NCBI RefSeq assembly: GCF_030845175.1
Contig: NZ_CP132542.1
Coordinates: 3,197,501 to 3,261,500, forward strand
From: Coralliovum pocilloporae
Lineage (GTDB): Bacteria > Pseudomonadota > Alphaproteobacteria > Rhizobiales > Cohaesibacteraceae
Direction: 5' to 3'
DNA length: 64,000 nucleotides
The position numbers and the translations under genes were made by a program. Below the pieces are notes generated by a model that was given only the letters and a program-made list of their open reading frames with translations, did not search any database and was not told the DNA's origin. This document shows positions 1 through 9,494 of this stretch, in pieces (position 1 is the first letter of the stretch; the number at the start of each line of letters is the position of its first letter).

Positions 1-218
1 ACCTTGATATCAAACGATGTCTCGAAGGAATGTGTCAGGTTCTCGATTGTCAGTTGGTCACCATCTTCGACTACCGCTTGATAGGAGACGTCTATCCCAA
101 CATCCGCATGCGACTGGAACCACTGCTTGAGCGCGGCTTTTCCTGTCGTCTCCTGCGCTGATGCAGGTAAGGAAAGTGCCACAAATGCTACGCATGCGAT
201 GGAAAGGCGATGGGTCAT
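1..218 (-). CDS. Exported protein of unknown function, 5' part only
   Basis: Reading leftward from an ATG at 218, 72 codons are visible before the window edge, so the C-terminus is missing. The first ~22 residues form a typical Sec signal peptide (MTHRLS, a hydrophobic core, then LPASAQ). After it comes AALKQWFQSHADVGIDVSY and a beta-type stretch. The pattern (small helix, then G-x-V-x-Y, then beta strands) resembles the start of the mature part of the upstream gene at 298-1485, so the two may be tandem paralogues. The 79-bp gap contains a strong hairpin. I do not recognise a family; envelope location is inferred from the signal peptide. Confidence 0.6.
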   Translation of the reverse strand, partial: MTHRLSIACVAFVALSLPASAQETTGKAALKQWFQSHADVGIDVSYQAVVEDGDQLTIENLTHSFETSFDIK

Positions 219-252
219 ATGCTTGTCCCCCCAAGTCTGACCGCTGAATGGG

Positions 253-282
253 TCGTCGAAGCTCTTTATAAAGCTTCGACGA
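253..282. other. Intergenic hairpin between two exported-protein genes
   Basis: Perfect 11-bp inverted repeat TCGTCGAAGCT / AGCTTCGACGA with an 8-base loop. Neither strand has a following T-run, so it is not a classical terminator. It lies just after the stop of the 298-1485 gene and before the next start, where it could stabilise the upstream mRNA or cause partial termination. Confidence 0.5.
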
Positions 283-297
283 TTGATCCGTGTTTGT

Positions 298-1485
298 CTA
301 CTCCGCAGCCTCGACAGAGACATTGAGAACATCTGGCAGTGTCTGCGGTGCGGCGATGCCCGCTCCGATCAACTGCGAAACAGGAACCGGGTTGGCCGGT
401 TTCGCTGTTGCCGTCAGAGTGGTCGGGTTTGCCAGAAACTTAGCCGCTGCCTTGGCAAGCTTATCAGAAAACTCAGGGTTCCCGATAGCAGACAACAAGA
501 GCGGCATGACGCCGGAAATCTGCTGGACGAACTGATCCCGTTCTATCCCGGCATTTTTGGCCTGCAGATCCAGAACGCGATCAACAACAGACTGATTTTC
601 AAAACTCAGCGTCAGATCATCGACGGTCAGTCCCTGAATATGCGCCATAACATCAGCAGGTTCTGTGACGGACTGAAGCTTGTTCAGAAGGTCGGCCGAG
701 AAGCCCCCGAGCGTACCATTCAGAGTGACAGTACCCATGTCCTTTGCATTGATTGACAGGGTCTTGATAGAGGCCAGTGTTGTCTGATCGTCCCATGATC
801 CGTCATAGGCAACGGAAAGGGTGAGGGCGTTGTAACCCAGAGCCTGAAACTGCGCCTTGACCTGAGGGTTGCGCGAGAATGCTATCGGAATAACCAGATT
901 GTTGAGATGGCCAGACGACTGTTTGGCATATTTGCCGACAAAATCGCTCTGCTCCAGATGAATTTCACCGATCCGAATGGCGCTGGGAAGATCTGAGCGC
1001 GTAAACGAGAAGTTCTTTAGAGAGAAGGATTCGTACTTTTCGGAAAGCGCATTTTCCAGACCCTTGGCAAGGAGAGCTTTCAACGCGTCTGGTCCAGGAA
1101 CAGTATAACCGCCGATAGAGGCCGGGCCCGTGGTGACCGTCAGGCCATGCGGGTCGTTGAAAACCAGGTTGGAAATCGCGATGGAGGATGATTTGAAGCC
1201 TCCATCATCCTGTTCCTCGATCCCTTCAATGGTCAGGACAGGGAGTGTCAGCGTGGCGTTATGGCCATGGCTGTCGGGCGCCTCTATGACAACATCATTG
1301 ATGGTGGCCGAATTCCCGGATGTGCTGAGTTTCTTATACTCTACGTTTGTGGCACCCAGTGTCTTGAAGCTGTCGAGAAGATAGGTTGCTGCCTCTTCGG
1401 GTCCCGCATTGGCCGGTTGAACCAGGCTGCCTGACAAGAGCAGCGTGCCAAGAAAAACTGATGGCACAAATGAACGATTAAACAA
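298..1485 (-). CDS. Exported beta-rich protein of unknown function
   Basis: 395-residue protein with an N-terminal signal peptide (hydrophobic FLGTLLLSGSLV, then ANAG). The mature part alternates polar and hydrophobic residues, as in beta-rich periplasmic or outer-membrane-associated proteins, and has no membrane segment or metal motif that I can see. The start is TTG at 1485, supported by a clean GGAGG seven bases upstream; the next methionine would cut off the signal peptide. The gene downstream at 1-218 has a similar N-terminal layout. The family is not recognised with certainty. Expression as a two-gene unit with 1-218 is inferred from spacing and strand. Confidence 0.75.
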   Translation of the reverse strand: MFNRSFVPSVFLGTLLLSGSLVQPANAGPEEAATYLLDSFKTLGATNVEYKKLSTSGNSATINDVVIEAPDSHGHNATLTLPVLTIEGIEEQDDGGFKSSSIAISNLVFNDPHGLTVTTGPASIGGYTVPGPDALKALLAKGLENALSEKYESFSLKNFSFTRSDLPSAIRIGEIHLEQSDFVGKYAKQSSGHLNNLVIPIAFSRNPQVKAQFQALGYNALTLSVAYDGSWDDQTTLASIKTLSINAKDMGTVTLNGTLGGFSADLLNKLQSVTEPADVMAHIQGLTVDDLTLSFENQSVVDRVLDLQAKNAGIERDQFVQQISGVMPLLLSAIGNPEFSDKLAKAAAKFLANPTTLTATAKPANPVPVSQLIGAGIAAPQTLPDVLNVSVEAAE

Positions 1486-1966
1486 TTCAATTCCTCCAAT
1501 GGCTGCTGATAAGGGGAGCCTGAATTAAGCTCCGAACCCCATCGCAGTGCGTTAAGACCCTGGAAGCAATATAAGCGAGCTTGTGGCAAACCGAAGGCCG
1601 AAAATGCAACTTGTGCTGCCTCAACCGGTATAAAGTCGGGGCAAGGGTTGTCCAGATCGCAAATTGCATCGCTTCTATAGCTTGGAAAAGGGCATGCGTT
1701 GCCGGAGGACATGGGCGCCAATGGCGTTTAGCCGGATAATAGTTAGATTGCTACGAAAGCCGTTGGAAATCGGGCTTTCGATGCAGATTTACCAAACCTG
1801 AAAATCAAAAGAACTTTGTTCGTTGATTTTATCATTTTTACTTGCAGTCGCGAGAAAAACGTGTACAAACCGGCGCTCACGATACGGGCTTCAAGCGGTT
1901 TTCTTTTTGATATAATCCCGCCCAAATCCGGGAAATCTAATCTATCTACTGGTTGGGGAGGTCGTC
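1486..1966. other. 481-bp divergent intergenic region
   Basis: No convincing gene. It separates the leftward exported-protein gene from rightward speD. An 8-bp hairpin (CGAAAGCC / GGCTTTCG, 1754-1761 with 1773-1780) is present, and the last 80 bp hold the likely speD promoter. Short open frames here lack ribosome sites and recognisable sequence. Confidence 0.5.
1889..1916 (+). promoter_or_regulatory. Likely speD promoter
   Basis: Perfect TATAAT at 1911-1916 with a weak CTTCAA 16 bases upstream as a candidate -35. Initiation would be near 1923, giving a leader of about 45 nt that contains the speD ribosome site GGGGAGG. The -10 is convincing; the -35 is not. Confidence 0.45.
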
Positions 1967-2449
1967 ATGTCGACAAGCAACGCCCTCTTCCAATTGGGGA
2001 TGGACTTGGACGCTCCAAGCACCGCCCAAACGGAAGAACTCTCTTTGAACGTCGCCGCTGTACCACAGAGCGAGCAGGCAGATCATTTCATCGTCAAAAA
2101 TGGCGTGAGATGCGCTGGAACTCATCTGATCATCGATCTGCATGATGCTGATCGTCTTGATGATCTGGAGCATATCGAGCAGACCATGCTCGAATGTGTG
2201 GAAAAAGCGGGCGCGACGCTTCTGCATATTCATCTGCACCATTTCCAGCCGGAAGGCGGTGTCACAGGTGTAGCGGTGCTGGCGGAAAGCCACATCTCAA
2301 TCCACTCCTGGCCGGAAAACCGCTATGCGGCATTTGACGTGTTCATGTGTGGCGATGCCAAGCCGGAGCTTTGTGTGGACATCCTGCGCAATGCCTTCAG
2401 TGCTGGCCGTGTGGTTGTTGGAGAACACCTGCGGGGCCGCGGCGCATGA
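1967..2449 (+). CDS. speD: S-adenosylmethionine decarboxylase proenzyme (SpeD)
   Basis: Makes decarboxylated AdoMet, the aminopropyl donor for spermidine. The class 1 prokaryotic signature AESHISIHSWPE is present at residues 106-117. The family self-cleaves between Glu107 and Ser108, and Ser108 becomes the pyruvoyl cofactor. His113 and Cys128 match the processing and catalytic residues of the Thermotoga enzyme. At 160 residues it is about 40 longer than typical class 1B enzymes because of an N-terminal extension without clear motifs. The ATG has GGGGAGG seven bases upstream. Its stop overlaps the speE start (ATGA), so the pair is translationally coupled. Confidence 0.95.
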   Translation: MSTSNALFQLGMDLDAPSTAQTEELSLNVAAVPQSEQADHFIVKNGVRCAGTHLIIDLHDADRLDDLEHIEQTMLECVEKAGATLLHIHLHHFQPEGGVTGVAVLAESHISIHSWPENRYAAFDVFMCGDAKPELCVDILRNAFSAGRVVVGEHLRGRGA

Positions 2450-3324
2450 CCGACAAGGCCTGGTTCAGCGAAACGCTTCATGATGGTATCCGCTTCTCCT
2501 TTGAAGCGGATACTGTGCTTTACGAGCAGAAAACCGAGCACCAGCATCTTGCTTTGATCGAAAACCAGATTTTCGGCAAGGTCCTGATGCTGGATGGTGT
2601 GACACAGGTCACATCCGCAGACGAGTTCATCTACCATGAGATGATGAGCCATGTGCCCATTCTGGCACACGGTGCTGCGAAGAATGTTCTGATCGTCGGC
2701 GGCGGTGACTGTGGCCTGGCTGAGGAAGTTCTGAAGCACAAGTCTGTCGACAAGCTGGTCCAGGTTGAAATTGACCCGGCTGTTGTGGATTTCTCCAAGG
2801 AACATTTCGCGGATTTCAATGAAACTGTCTTCGACGATTCCCGGTTTGAGCTGGTGATTGACGACGGTATGAAATTTGTGGCCGAAACAGACCGCCGGTT
2901 TGATGTGGTGATTGTTGATTCAACCGATCCGATCGGACCGGGCGGCATTCTTTTCACCAAGGAATTCTATGCGGCTGTTCGCAACTGTCTGACACCGGGC
3001 GGTGTGCTGGTTACCCAGAATGGTGTTCCGTTCCTGCAGAAAGACGAGCTTGAGCAGAGCTGTCGTTTCTTCGCTGAGCTCTATAACGATTCTTCAGCTT
3101 ATGTGATCTGCGTGCCGACCTATATCGGTGGTCATATGTCGCTCGGCTGGGCCACGGACAATGCGGCGCTGAGGAAAACGGATGTGGCGACAATCGCCGA
3201 ACGTTTTGACGTGGCCGACATCGAGACGCGCTATTACACCCCGGATGTTCATGTGGCTGCATTCGCCTTGCCAAAATACATTCTGGACGCTGTGGATGCA
3301 GGTATTGCTTCGGCGCAGAGATAG
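2446..3324 (+). CDS. speE: Spermidine synthase (SpeE)
   Basis: Aminopropyltransferase that joins putrescine and decarboxylated AdoMet to make spermidine; cytosolic. 292 residues. Visible family motifs are the AdoMet-binding GGGDCG at 85-90 (usually GGGDGG, so one Gly-to-Cys change), the acidic EIDP at 108-111, and DSTDPIGP at 158-165 with the catalytic Asp. The frame is open further upstream, but the ATG at 2446 overlaps the speD stop and gives the normal family N-terminus. The gene is followed by a strong rho-independent terminator, so speDE is a closed two-gene operon. Confidence 0.95.
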   Translation: MTDKAWFSETLHDGIRFSFEADTVLYEQKTEHQHLALIENQIFGKVLMLDGVTQVTSADEFIYHEMMSHVPILAHGAAKNVLIVGGGDCGLAEEVLKHKSVDKLVQVEIDPAVVDFSKEHFADFNETVFDDSRFELVIDDGMKFVAETDRRFDVVIVDSTDPIGPGGILFTKEFYAAVRNCLTPGGVLVTQNGVPFLQKDELEQSCRFFAELYNDSSAYVICVPTYIGGHMSLGWATDNAALRKTDVATIAERFDVADIETRYYTPDVHVAAFALPKYILDAVDAGIASAQR

Positions 3325-3350
3325 ATTGCGTTCAGCTTCGATATTTACGG

Positions 3351-3379
3351 AAAACCGGGTCCTTTGGGTCCGGTTTTTT
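3351..3379 (+). terminator. Rho-independent terminator of speDE
   Basis: AAAACCGGGTCC / GGGTCCGG plus TTTTTT. The stem is 12 bp including two G-U pairs, with a 3-base loop and a run of six T. It lies 27 bp after the speE stop. Confidence 0.85.
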
Positions 3380-3453
3380 CTTTGCTGTGAACATCGGTAG
3401 TTCTGTCAATCGCATTGTGGCTTTTATGTGAAAAGTTAGGAGCTTCTTAACGG

Positions 3454-5103
3454 GTGCGGCGCATATCTTGGAGGTATCTCTGGAGAATCTCAATCGTGCG
3501 TTACCGCTTGAAAACTATAGGGCTTGCAATTATCGGCCTGCTTGGTGCGTCGATGCCGATTATTCTGGTCAATTTTTTTCTCCTGCATTACGCCCGGATT
3601 GATGGTCAGAAGAAGCTGGATGTGCTGGCTAACCGTATGCTTATACATGCGGAAACTGAAATCAGGGGTGCGGCCAACGAGTTGCGGAATCTGGCAGATG
3701 CCGGCATAGCCACATGCAGCCTGCCGAACCGGGCGGCCATGCGCGAATCTTTCTATCGCCATTATTCAATCAAGGCGATTTTTCTCTCAGACGAATCCGG
3801 TTCCAACACGTGCAGCTATTCCGGTGAGACCATTGACGTGATCGGGTTGTCAGAACCGTTTACGGTCAAGGACAGCCCGGCCATCTTGCAGATGGTAGAC
3901 CCGCGTGGCTCCGGATTGACCAGTCTCATGATCTCAATGCCGGTCGATGAGGCCGGGTCAAAAACGATCAATGCTCTTTTGCCGAGCCGTATTTTCGTGC
4001 CGGACGATGTTCTTCGGTCAGCCGGGACTCGCGGGCAGGTTCAGGTCACGCTGGATGACGGATCCATTATCGGCTCGACCATTTTGGTTGCTGGTGAGCA
4101 AAGTCTGGTCGAGGACGATGTTGTTCTCTCACGCAGTACATCAGATACATTTCCAGTTCGCGTGTTGACGGTCGAACGGTTCTCCTCGATCTGGGGCGGG
4201 TTCGGCGATATGCGCACCTATACCAATCTTGGTTTTGCCTTTGTCGGTCTCTCTATCCTTTTGATTGTTGTCTATATCGGACGTCGGCAGTCGCGCGCGG
4301 CAGACGAGCTCGAGCGTGGTATCGAGAACGGCGAACTGATTCCGTATTATCAGCCGGTTATCAGCCTTGAAACCGGTAAGCTCGCCGGTTGTGAAGTGTT
4401 GATCCGCTGGCGGAAGCCGGATGGCACCATGATTTCTCCGGCCAACTTCATCGGGTTGGCTGAAACATCAGGTCTCGGGTTGCCGATGACGCGCAAGCTG
4501 ATGGAAACCGTTCGGAATGAACTGGGTGCTGTCTACCGTGAACGCCAGGAAATGAAGATTGCCTTCAACCTGTTCGGCGACCATTTCGACAATATCGATA
4601 TCATCAAGGACCTGGGCGACATCTTCGGCCCGTCCGGTATCGGCTATAATCAGCTAGTTATGGAGATTACGGAGCGCCAGCCTCTTGCCAATGTGGAAAA
4701 GGCCAAGGTTATCATCCGGCAACTCCAGGCCATGGGCGTTCGCATTGCACTTGATGATGTTGGGACAGGGCACAGTGGCCTGGCCTATATCCAGGAACTG
4801 GGTATTGATATCCTGAAGATCGACAAGCTGTTTATCGATGCTATCTGTACCAACAAGTTCTCCGGCCCGATTGTGGCATCGCTGAAGGATCTGGCCAACA
4901 CCACGGGCATGACCATCGTGGTGGAGGGGGTTGAGACCTACGATCAGGTTCAGGTTCTCCAGGAACTTGGTATTTCAGAAGTGCAGGGCTTCCTCTTCGC
5001 GCCTCCGCTGCCAGGCTCGTCCTTCGTGTCTCTGGTGGAGGCTATGGTGCCTGTAAGGCGATCTGGCGATATGGTGCTTCCGGTTGATCAGCACGTCGCT
5101 TGA
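3454..5103 (+). CDS. CSS-motif EAL-domain c-di-GMP phosphodiesterase, copy 1
   Basis: Membrane-bound phosphodiesterase expected to hydrolyse c-di-GMP to pGpG. A membrane segment at ~20-45 is followed by a periplasmic domain (46-255) with Cys88 in a CSL motif and Cys120, matching the CSS-motif sensor domain. In the E. coli homologues this domain is controlled by disulfide formation through DsbA/DsbB. A second membrane segment lies at 258-276, then the EAL domain (~285-525) with key residues intact: Glu314 (EVL), Asn372, Glu404, Asp434-Asp435 (DDVGTG), Lys455, Glu491 and Gln511. The start is uncertain: GTG at 3454 (AGGAG 11 bases away) or GTG at 3496 (GGAGA 9 bases away). A paralogue follows directly. 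Confidence 0.9.
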   Translation: MRRISWRYLWRISIVRYRLKTIGLAIIGLLGASMPIILVNFFLLHYARIDGQKKLDVLANRMLIHAETEIRGAANELRNLADAGIATCSLPNRAAMRESFYRHYSIKAIFLSDESGSNTCSYSGETIDVIGLSEPFTVKDSPAILQMVDPRGSGLTSLMISMPVDEAGSKTINALLPSRIFVPDDVLRSAGTRGQVQVTLDDGSIIGSTILVAGEQSLVEDDVVLSRSTSDTFPVRVLTVERFSSIWGGFGDMRTYTNLGFAFVGLSILLIVVYIGRRQSRAADELERGIENGELIPYYQPVISLETGKLAGCEVLIRWRKPDGTMISPANFIGLAETSGLGLPMTRKLMETVRNELGAVYRERQEMKIAFNLFGDHFDNIDIIKDLGDIFGPSGIGYNQLVMEITERQPLANVEKAKVIIRQLQAMGVRIALDDVGTGHSGLAYIQELGIDILKIDKLFIDAICTNKFSGPIVASLKDLANTTGMTIVVEGVETYDQVQVLQELGISEVQGFLFAPPLPGSSFVSLVEAMVPVRRSGDMVLPVDQHVA

Positions 5104-5166
5104 TCCTAGCGCCTTAGGAGCCGAACCCTAATTCTCTGAATCTTCATAGAGAATTTACCTGTCACA

Positions 5167-6840
5167 GTGCAAGATAATCATCTGTTTATTCGCGCGGGGC
5201 TTTCGGAGCCGATGTTCTCAAACCTCAGAATTGGACTGGTTTTTCTGGGCGCTTTGCTGACCGCCGCGATACCTGTTTTCGGTTCTCTGATTATGCTGAA
5301 TATGCACAGTGAAGACCGCCTTACGGCGGACATCCGTGCTGCTGCTCAGCTGATGCTTTCGCGGGCCGAAGCGGCTATTGCCTCTTCGGTCAGTGCTGTT
5401 GATACAATGCAGAAGCGGAACATCTCAAGCTGCAGCGTCAGTGACCGCTATCATATGTCCCGCCTTGTGGCTGCGGAGCCGTGGCTCGATCAGATCGGCA
5501 TCGTCGACAGAGGTGGCACCCTCAGATGTATGCACAATCGCCCGAAGCATGTGATCAACGGCTTCCTGCCAGCTCACGACCGGAATGCCCGCAAGATTCA
5601 GTTGGCTCTTCTGGAGGAACCGATCCGCGGGACACGGTCTCTCGTTGTTGCTGTCCATATCGGCAAAGGGGTGAGGGCCATCGCTCGTATTCGTCAGGAA
5701 GCGATCCAGATTGACCCTGTTGCCAATGAGATTCGCGCAGATCGTGCCTCTGCCCTTGTTCTTTCAGATTCCTCCGTCTGGTACGGACACGGGGAATACG
5801 AACTGCTGAAACTGCCTGATGGTCGTCTTGATACCTATATCGTTGTGACAGAGCGGTCTGAGAAATTTCCGATCCAGGCCAGGATTGCTGTTCACGAGTA
5901 TATCGTTGCCAAAGTCGATACGACCTTGAGAACCTGGGTCAAGGTTGGGGGAGCGTTTCTCGGCCTGCTGGTTTTCGCTGTGACGCTTGGTATTCTGTGG
6001 CGGTTTGATCAGGCCAGCCAGATGAGTATCAAGACGGCGATTTTGAACGGGGAGTTTGTGCCGTTCTACCAGCCGATTGTCGATCTCTCCTCAGGTGAAA
6101 TTGTTGGAGCGGAAGTCCTGACCCGCTGGATGCGCAGGGGGGAAGTCGTGCTGCCCCCGTCCGAATTTATCCCGCTTGCAGCCTCCCAGGGACACATTGA
6201 TGATCTGGAACTCGCGATCTGGGATCGTGTGGTTGACGATATGGGGGCGTTCTACAAGGAACGCTCCGACCTTAAACTGGCCTTGAATATCTATGGCGGA
6301 CGGTTCAGCAGCGTGGAGCTGACCAGTGACCTGGAAGAACATTTCGGTTCCACAGCAATTGCCCTGAACCAGTTGATTGTGGAAGTGAATGAACGCCGGG
6401 CGATTGATGATATTCAGACCGCCCGTATCGTCATTGACAGCATCAGGCAGCTCGGCATCCAGGTCGCCCTTGATGATGTGGGGTCCGGGCATGGTGGGCT
6501 GGCTGTCCTTAATCAGGTCAGTGTTGATATCGTCAAGCTGGACAAGGTTCTGGTCGATGTGCTGGGCTCAAAATCCGTATCGGTGACTGTCATCAAATCC
6601 TTGATTGATATGGCGGGATCTCTCGGGATTGGAATCATTGCAGAAGGTCTTGAGACACAGGAGCAACTGGTGGCTCTGAGATCACTCGGTGTTTCCACCG
6701 CTCAGGGATATCTGTTCTCGGGTATTGTCGCTGCTGATGACTTCAAGGAACTTGCAAATCACTCGGCAGCTGCAAAGGGCGAAGGGGCTGAGGAGACCCT
6801 GGATGACGCGGAAGCCGAGGAAACAGCTGACGCCGCATAA
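5167..6840 (+). CDS. CSS-motif EAL-domain c-di-GMP phosphodiesterase, copy 2
   Basis: Second member of a tandem pair, with the same layout: membrane segment (~22-46), periplasmic CSS domain with Cys89 (SCSVSD) and Cys121, second membrane segment (~257-278) and EAL domain (~288-535). Catalytic positions are present: Glu316 (EVL), Asn374, Glu406, Asp436-Asp437 (DDVGSG) and Lys457. It differs from copy 1 by an acidic C-terminal tail (about 20 residues rich in E, D and A) and by EVNE in place of EITE. The start is GTG at 5167; ATG at 5212 is an alternative. The 63-bp gap suggests co-transcription with copy 1. Sequence divergence indicates an old duplication, with possibly different redox or ligand inputs. 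Confidence 0.9.
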   Translation: MQDNHLFIRAGLSEPMFSNLRIGLVFLGALLTAAIPVFGSLIMLNMHSEDRLTADIRAAAQLMLSRAEAAIASSVSAVDTMQKRNISSCSVSDRYHMSRLVAAEPWLDQIGIVDRGGTLRCMHNRPKHVINGFLPAHDRNARKIQLALLEEPIRGTRSLVVAVHIGKGVRAIARIRQEAIQIDPVANEIRADRASALVLSDSSVWYGHGEYELLKLPDGRLDTYIVVTERSEKFPIQARIAVHEYIVAKVDTTLRTWVKVGGAFLGLLVFAVTLGILWRFDQASQMSIKTAILNGEFVPFYQPIVDLSSGEIVGAEVLTRWMRRGEVVLPPSEFIPLAASQGHIDDLELAIWDRVVDDMGAFYKERSDLKLALNIYGGRFSSVELTSDLEEHFGSTAIALNQLIVEVNERRAIDDIQTARIVIDSIRQLGIQVALDDVGSGHGGLAVLNQVSVDIVKLDKVLVDVLGSKSVSVTVIKSLIDMAGSLGIGIIAEGLETQEQLVALRSLGVSTAQGYLFSGIVAADDFKELANHSAAAKGEGAEETLDDAEAEETADAA

Positions 6841-7153
6841 AACATACGGCCTGACGGTGTGAACCTTTCTCTGCCCGGAATGTATGGCTTAGGGCTCAAG
6901 ATAGCCATGTCAATGTTACCCGGCGGAACCATCTTCACAAACCATTCATCAGCTTGAAAGTCTGTCTTGCAAACTGGACTGGCTTTACCCGGTTCAGTAT
7001 CGCACAATGGCGGGACCTGTTTACCGACAGGAATCACTGGACCCTGTGTTCCACCGGGTCCGATCCTTCCGGTAAAACGGGGCATGTGATGTGCATTATT
7101 GAAATGAATCCTGTTCGACTGAATTTTAGAGCCAAGACCTGACGGGGGAATAT
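6841..7153. other. 313-bp intergenic region upstream of maeB
   Basis: No gene seen. It contains a 6-bp inverted repeat GGACCC / GGGTCC (7039-7044 with 7056-7061) and must hold the maeB promoter, which I cannot place. There is no clear terminator for the EAL pair. Confidence 0.35.
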
Positions 7154-9460
7154 ATGTCCGACAAATCGCCGAAAACCAGTGAGCTTGATCAGGCTGCCTG
7201 TTTCTATCACCAGTATCCCAAAGCCGGTAAACTGGAGATTTCAGCCACAAAGCCCCTTGGTAACCAGCGCGATCTGGCTTTGGCTTATTCCCCTGGCGTC
7301 GCAGCTCCCTGTCTGGCCATTGCCGAAGATAACCTGCAGGCTCTTGATTATACGGCTCGCGGCAATCTTGTTGCAGTGATTTCAAACGGAACGGCAGTTC
7401 TGGGACTTGGTTCCATCGGCCCGCTCGCATCCAAGCCGGTGATGGAAGGTAAGGCGGTTCTGTTCAAGAAGTTCGCGGGTGTCGACGTGTTCGACATCGA
7501 AGTCGATGAGACAGAGATCGACCGGTTCGTTGATGTTGTCGCAGCGCTCGAGCCGACATTTGGCGGGATCAATCTTGAAGATATCAAGGCACCTGAATGC
7601 TTTGAGATTGAGCGCAAGCTGCGTGAGAGGATGAATATCCCGGTTTTCCATGATGACCAGCACGGTACGGCCATCATCGTCGGGGCTGCTGTGATGAACG
7701 GCCTTGAACTTGCGGGCAAGGCAATCGGAGATGTGAAAATTGCGGCGTCCGGTGCTGGCGCGGCGTCAATTGCCTGTCTCAACCTGCTGGTCTCTCTCGG
7801 CGCGAAGCGGGAAAATATCTGGGTCACTGATATTGATGGTGTGGTGCATACAGGCCGCACAGAAAACATGGATCAGTGGAAGGGCGTGTTTGCCAAGGAT
7901 ACGGACAAACGCACCCTGGAAGAGGTTATCGAGGGCGCTGATATCTTCCTGGGCCTGTCGGCAGGCGGTGTGCTGAAGCCGCATATGGTCGAGAAGATGG
8001 CAGACAAGCCCATCATCATGGCGTTAGCCAACCCTAATCCGGAAATCATGCCGGAAGACGCCAAAGCAGTTCGGCCTGATGCCATGATCTGTACAGGCCG
8101 CTCAGATTTCCCCAATCAGGTCAACAATGTCCTGTGCTTCCCCTACATCTTCAGAGGTGCACTGGATGTGGGCGCAACGACCATCAATGAAGAGATGAAG
8201 CGTGCCGCCGTGATGGCTATTGCCGAACTGGCGCGGGAAGAGCCGTCAGATGTGGCGGCCAAGGCCTATGGTGGTGCCAGTGACACGTTTGGGGCCAACT
8301 ATCTGATTCCGTCGCCATTTGATCAGAGGCTCATCCTGCGTATTGCGCCTGCTGTTGCCAAAGTGGCTATGGAAACCGGTGTCGCGGCGCGTCCGATCGA
8401 GGACTTCAATGCCTATCTGGACCGGCTGAACCGGTTTGTTTTCAAGTCCGGCCTGATCATGAAGCCCATTGTGGCGCAGGCGAAATCCGATCCCAAGCGG
8501 GTTATTTATGCGGATGGTGAGGATGAACGGGTTCTGCGGGCAGCTCAGGTTGCCATTGAGGACAGGATTGCTCAGCCCATTCTGATCGGGCGTCCATCTG
8601 TCATTGAGCGCCGCGTTCAGAAATATGGTCTCAAGATCCGGCCGGGAGAGGATTTTGAGTTCATCAATCCTGAGGAAGATTCCCGTTATCGGGACTATGT
8701 GGACCTCTATTTCGATTGTGTTGGCCGGAATGGCGTCTCGCCTGATGCCGCACGGACCGTGGTCCGAACCAACTCAACGGTTATTGGTGCCCTGGCTGTC
8801 AAGCGAGGGGAGGCGGATGCCCTGATCTGCGGTCTGGAAGGCCGCTTCCTCAAGCATCTTGAGCACGTCAAATCGATCATTGGCATGGCAGAAGGGGTAC
8901 ATGATCTCTCAACACTCAGCCTGTTGATCAACAAGAGCGGGGCTTATTTCCTCACCGATTCCTATGTAACGGACAATCCATCAGCACAGGAGCTTGCTGA
9001 AACAACTCTGATGGCTGTGGACCATATTCGTCGGTTTGGCCTTGATACGCGTGCGGCCCTGTTGTCGCATTCGAATTTTGGTACCAGAGATTCAAAGTCT
9101 GCCCGGAAGATGAAAGAGGCGTTGAACTTGATCTGGGAGCTCGCACCTGATCTGGAAATCGACGGTGAAATGCACGGTGATTCCGCCTTGTCAGAGGCCC
9201 TGCGTAACCGGGTCATGCCCACATGCAGACTGAAGGGCGAAGCCAATCTGCTGATTTTCCCCAATCTGGATGCGGCCAACATTGCCCTGAACCTGTTGAA
9301 GGTGATGACGGATGCCCTGCATGTGGGACCGATCCTTCTGGGGTCTGCCAGCCCCGCGCATATTCTGACGCCGTCGGTCACCTCCCGAGGCGTGGTCAAT
9401 ATGACGGCTCTGGCCAGTGTCGAGGCGCAGGTGCATGAACGCAGCCTCGCAGAGGGATAG
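7154..9460 (+). CDS. maeB: NADP-dependent malic enzyme (MaeB type)
   Basis: Oxidative decarboxylation of malate to pyruvate, giving NADPH; cytosolic. At 768 residues it is the large bacterial form: a malic enzyme part (~1-430) fused to a phosphotransacetylase-like domain (~435-765), which in homologues binds acetyl-CoA and regulates rather than catalyses. Visible motifs are the acidic metal site region [17 protein letters not shown] (about 135-152), FHDDQHGTA just after it, and a dinucleotide-binding [10 protein letters not shown]. The ATG at 7154 follows GGGGGAA. A hairpin after the stop separates it from convergent amn. Confidence 0.95.
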   Translation: MSDKSPKTSELDQAACFYHQYPKAGKLEISATKPLGNQRDLALAYSPGVAAPCLAIAEDNLQALDYTARGNLVAVISNGTAVLGLGSIGPLASKPVMEGKAVLFKKFAGVDVFDIEVDETEIDRFVDVVAALEPTFGGINLEDIKAPECFEIERKLRERMNIPVFHDDQHGTAIIVGAAVMNGLELAGKAIGDVKIAASGAGAASIACLNLLVSLGAKRENIWVTDIDGVVHTGRTENMDQWKGVFAKDTDKRTLEEVIEGADIFLGLSAGGVLKPHMVEKMADKPIIMALANPNPEIMPEDAKAVRPDAMICTGRSDFPNQVNNVLCFPYIFRGALDVGATTINEEMKRAAVMAIAELAREEPSDVAAKAYGGASDTFGANYLIPSPFDQRLILRIAPAVAKVAMETGVAARPIEDFNAYLDRLNRFVFKSGLIMKPIVAQAKSDPKRVIYADGEDERVLRAAQVAIEDRIAQPILIGRPSVIERRVQKYGLKIRPGEDFEFINPEEDSRYRDYVDLYFDCVGRNGVSPDAARTVVRTNSTVIGALAVKRGEADALICGLEGRFLKHLEHVKSIIGMAEGVHDLSTLSLLINKSGAYFLTDSYVTDNPSAQELAETTLMAVDHIRRFGLDTRAALLSHSNFGTRDSKSARKMKEALNLIWELAPDLEIDGEMHGDSALSEALRNRVMPTCRLKGEANLLIFPNLDAANIALNLLKVMTDALHVGPILLGSASPAHILTPSVTSRGVVNMTALASVEAQVHERSLAEG

Positions 9461-9475
9461 AGGTTGGATATTGGC

Positions 9476-9494
9476 AGGGGGCTTGATGCCCCCT
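9476..9494. terminator. Hairpin between convergent maeB and amn
   Basis: Perfect 7-bp stem AGGGGGC / GCCCCCT with loop TTGAT. It has no T-run, so termination would be weak; its outer base touches the amn stop codon. Its place between convergent genes supports a terminator role. Confidence 0.5.

Noticed and set aside
1922-1966. Polyamine- or SAM-sensing riboswitch in the speD leader
   Set aside because: The leader of about 45 nt is too short and has no stable structure beyond a 4-bp stem.
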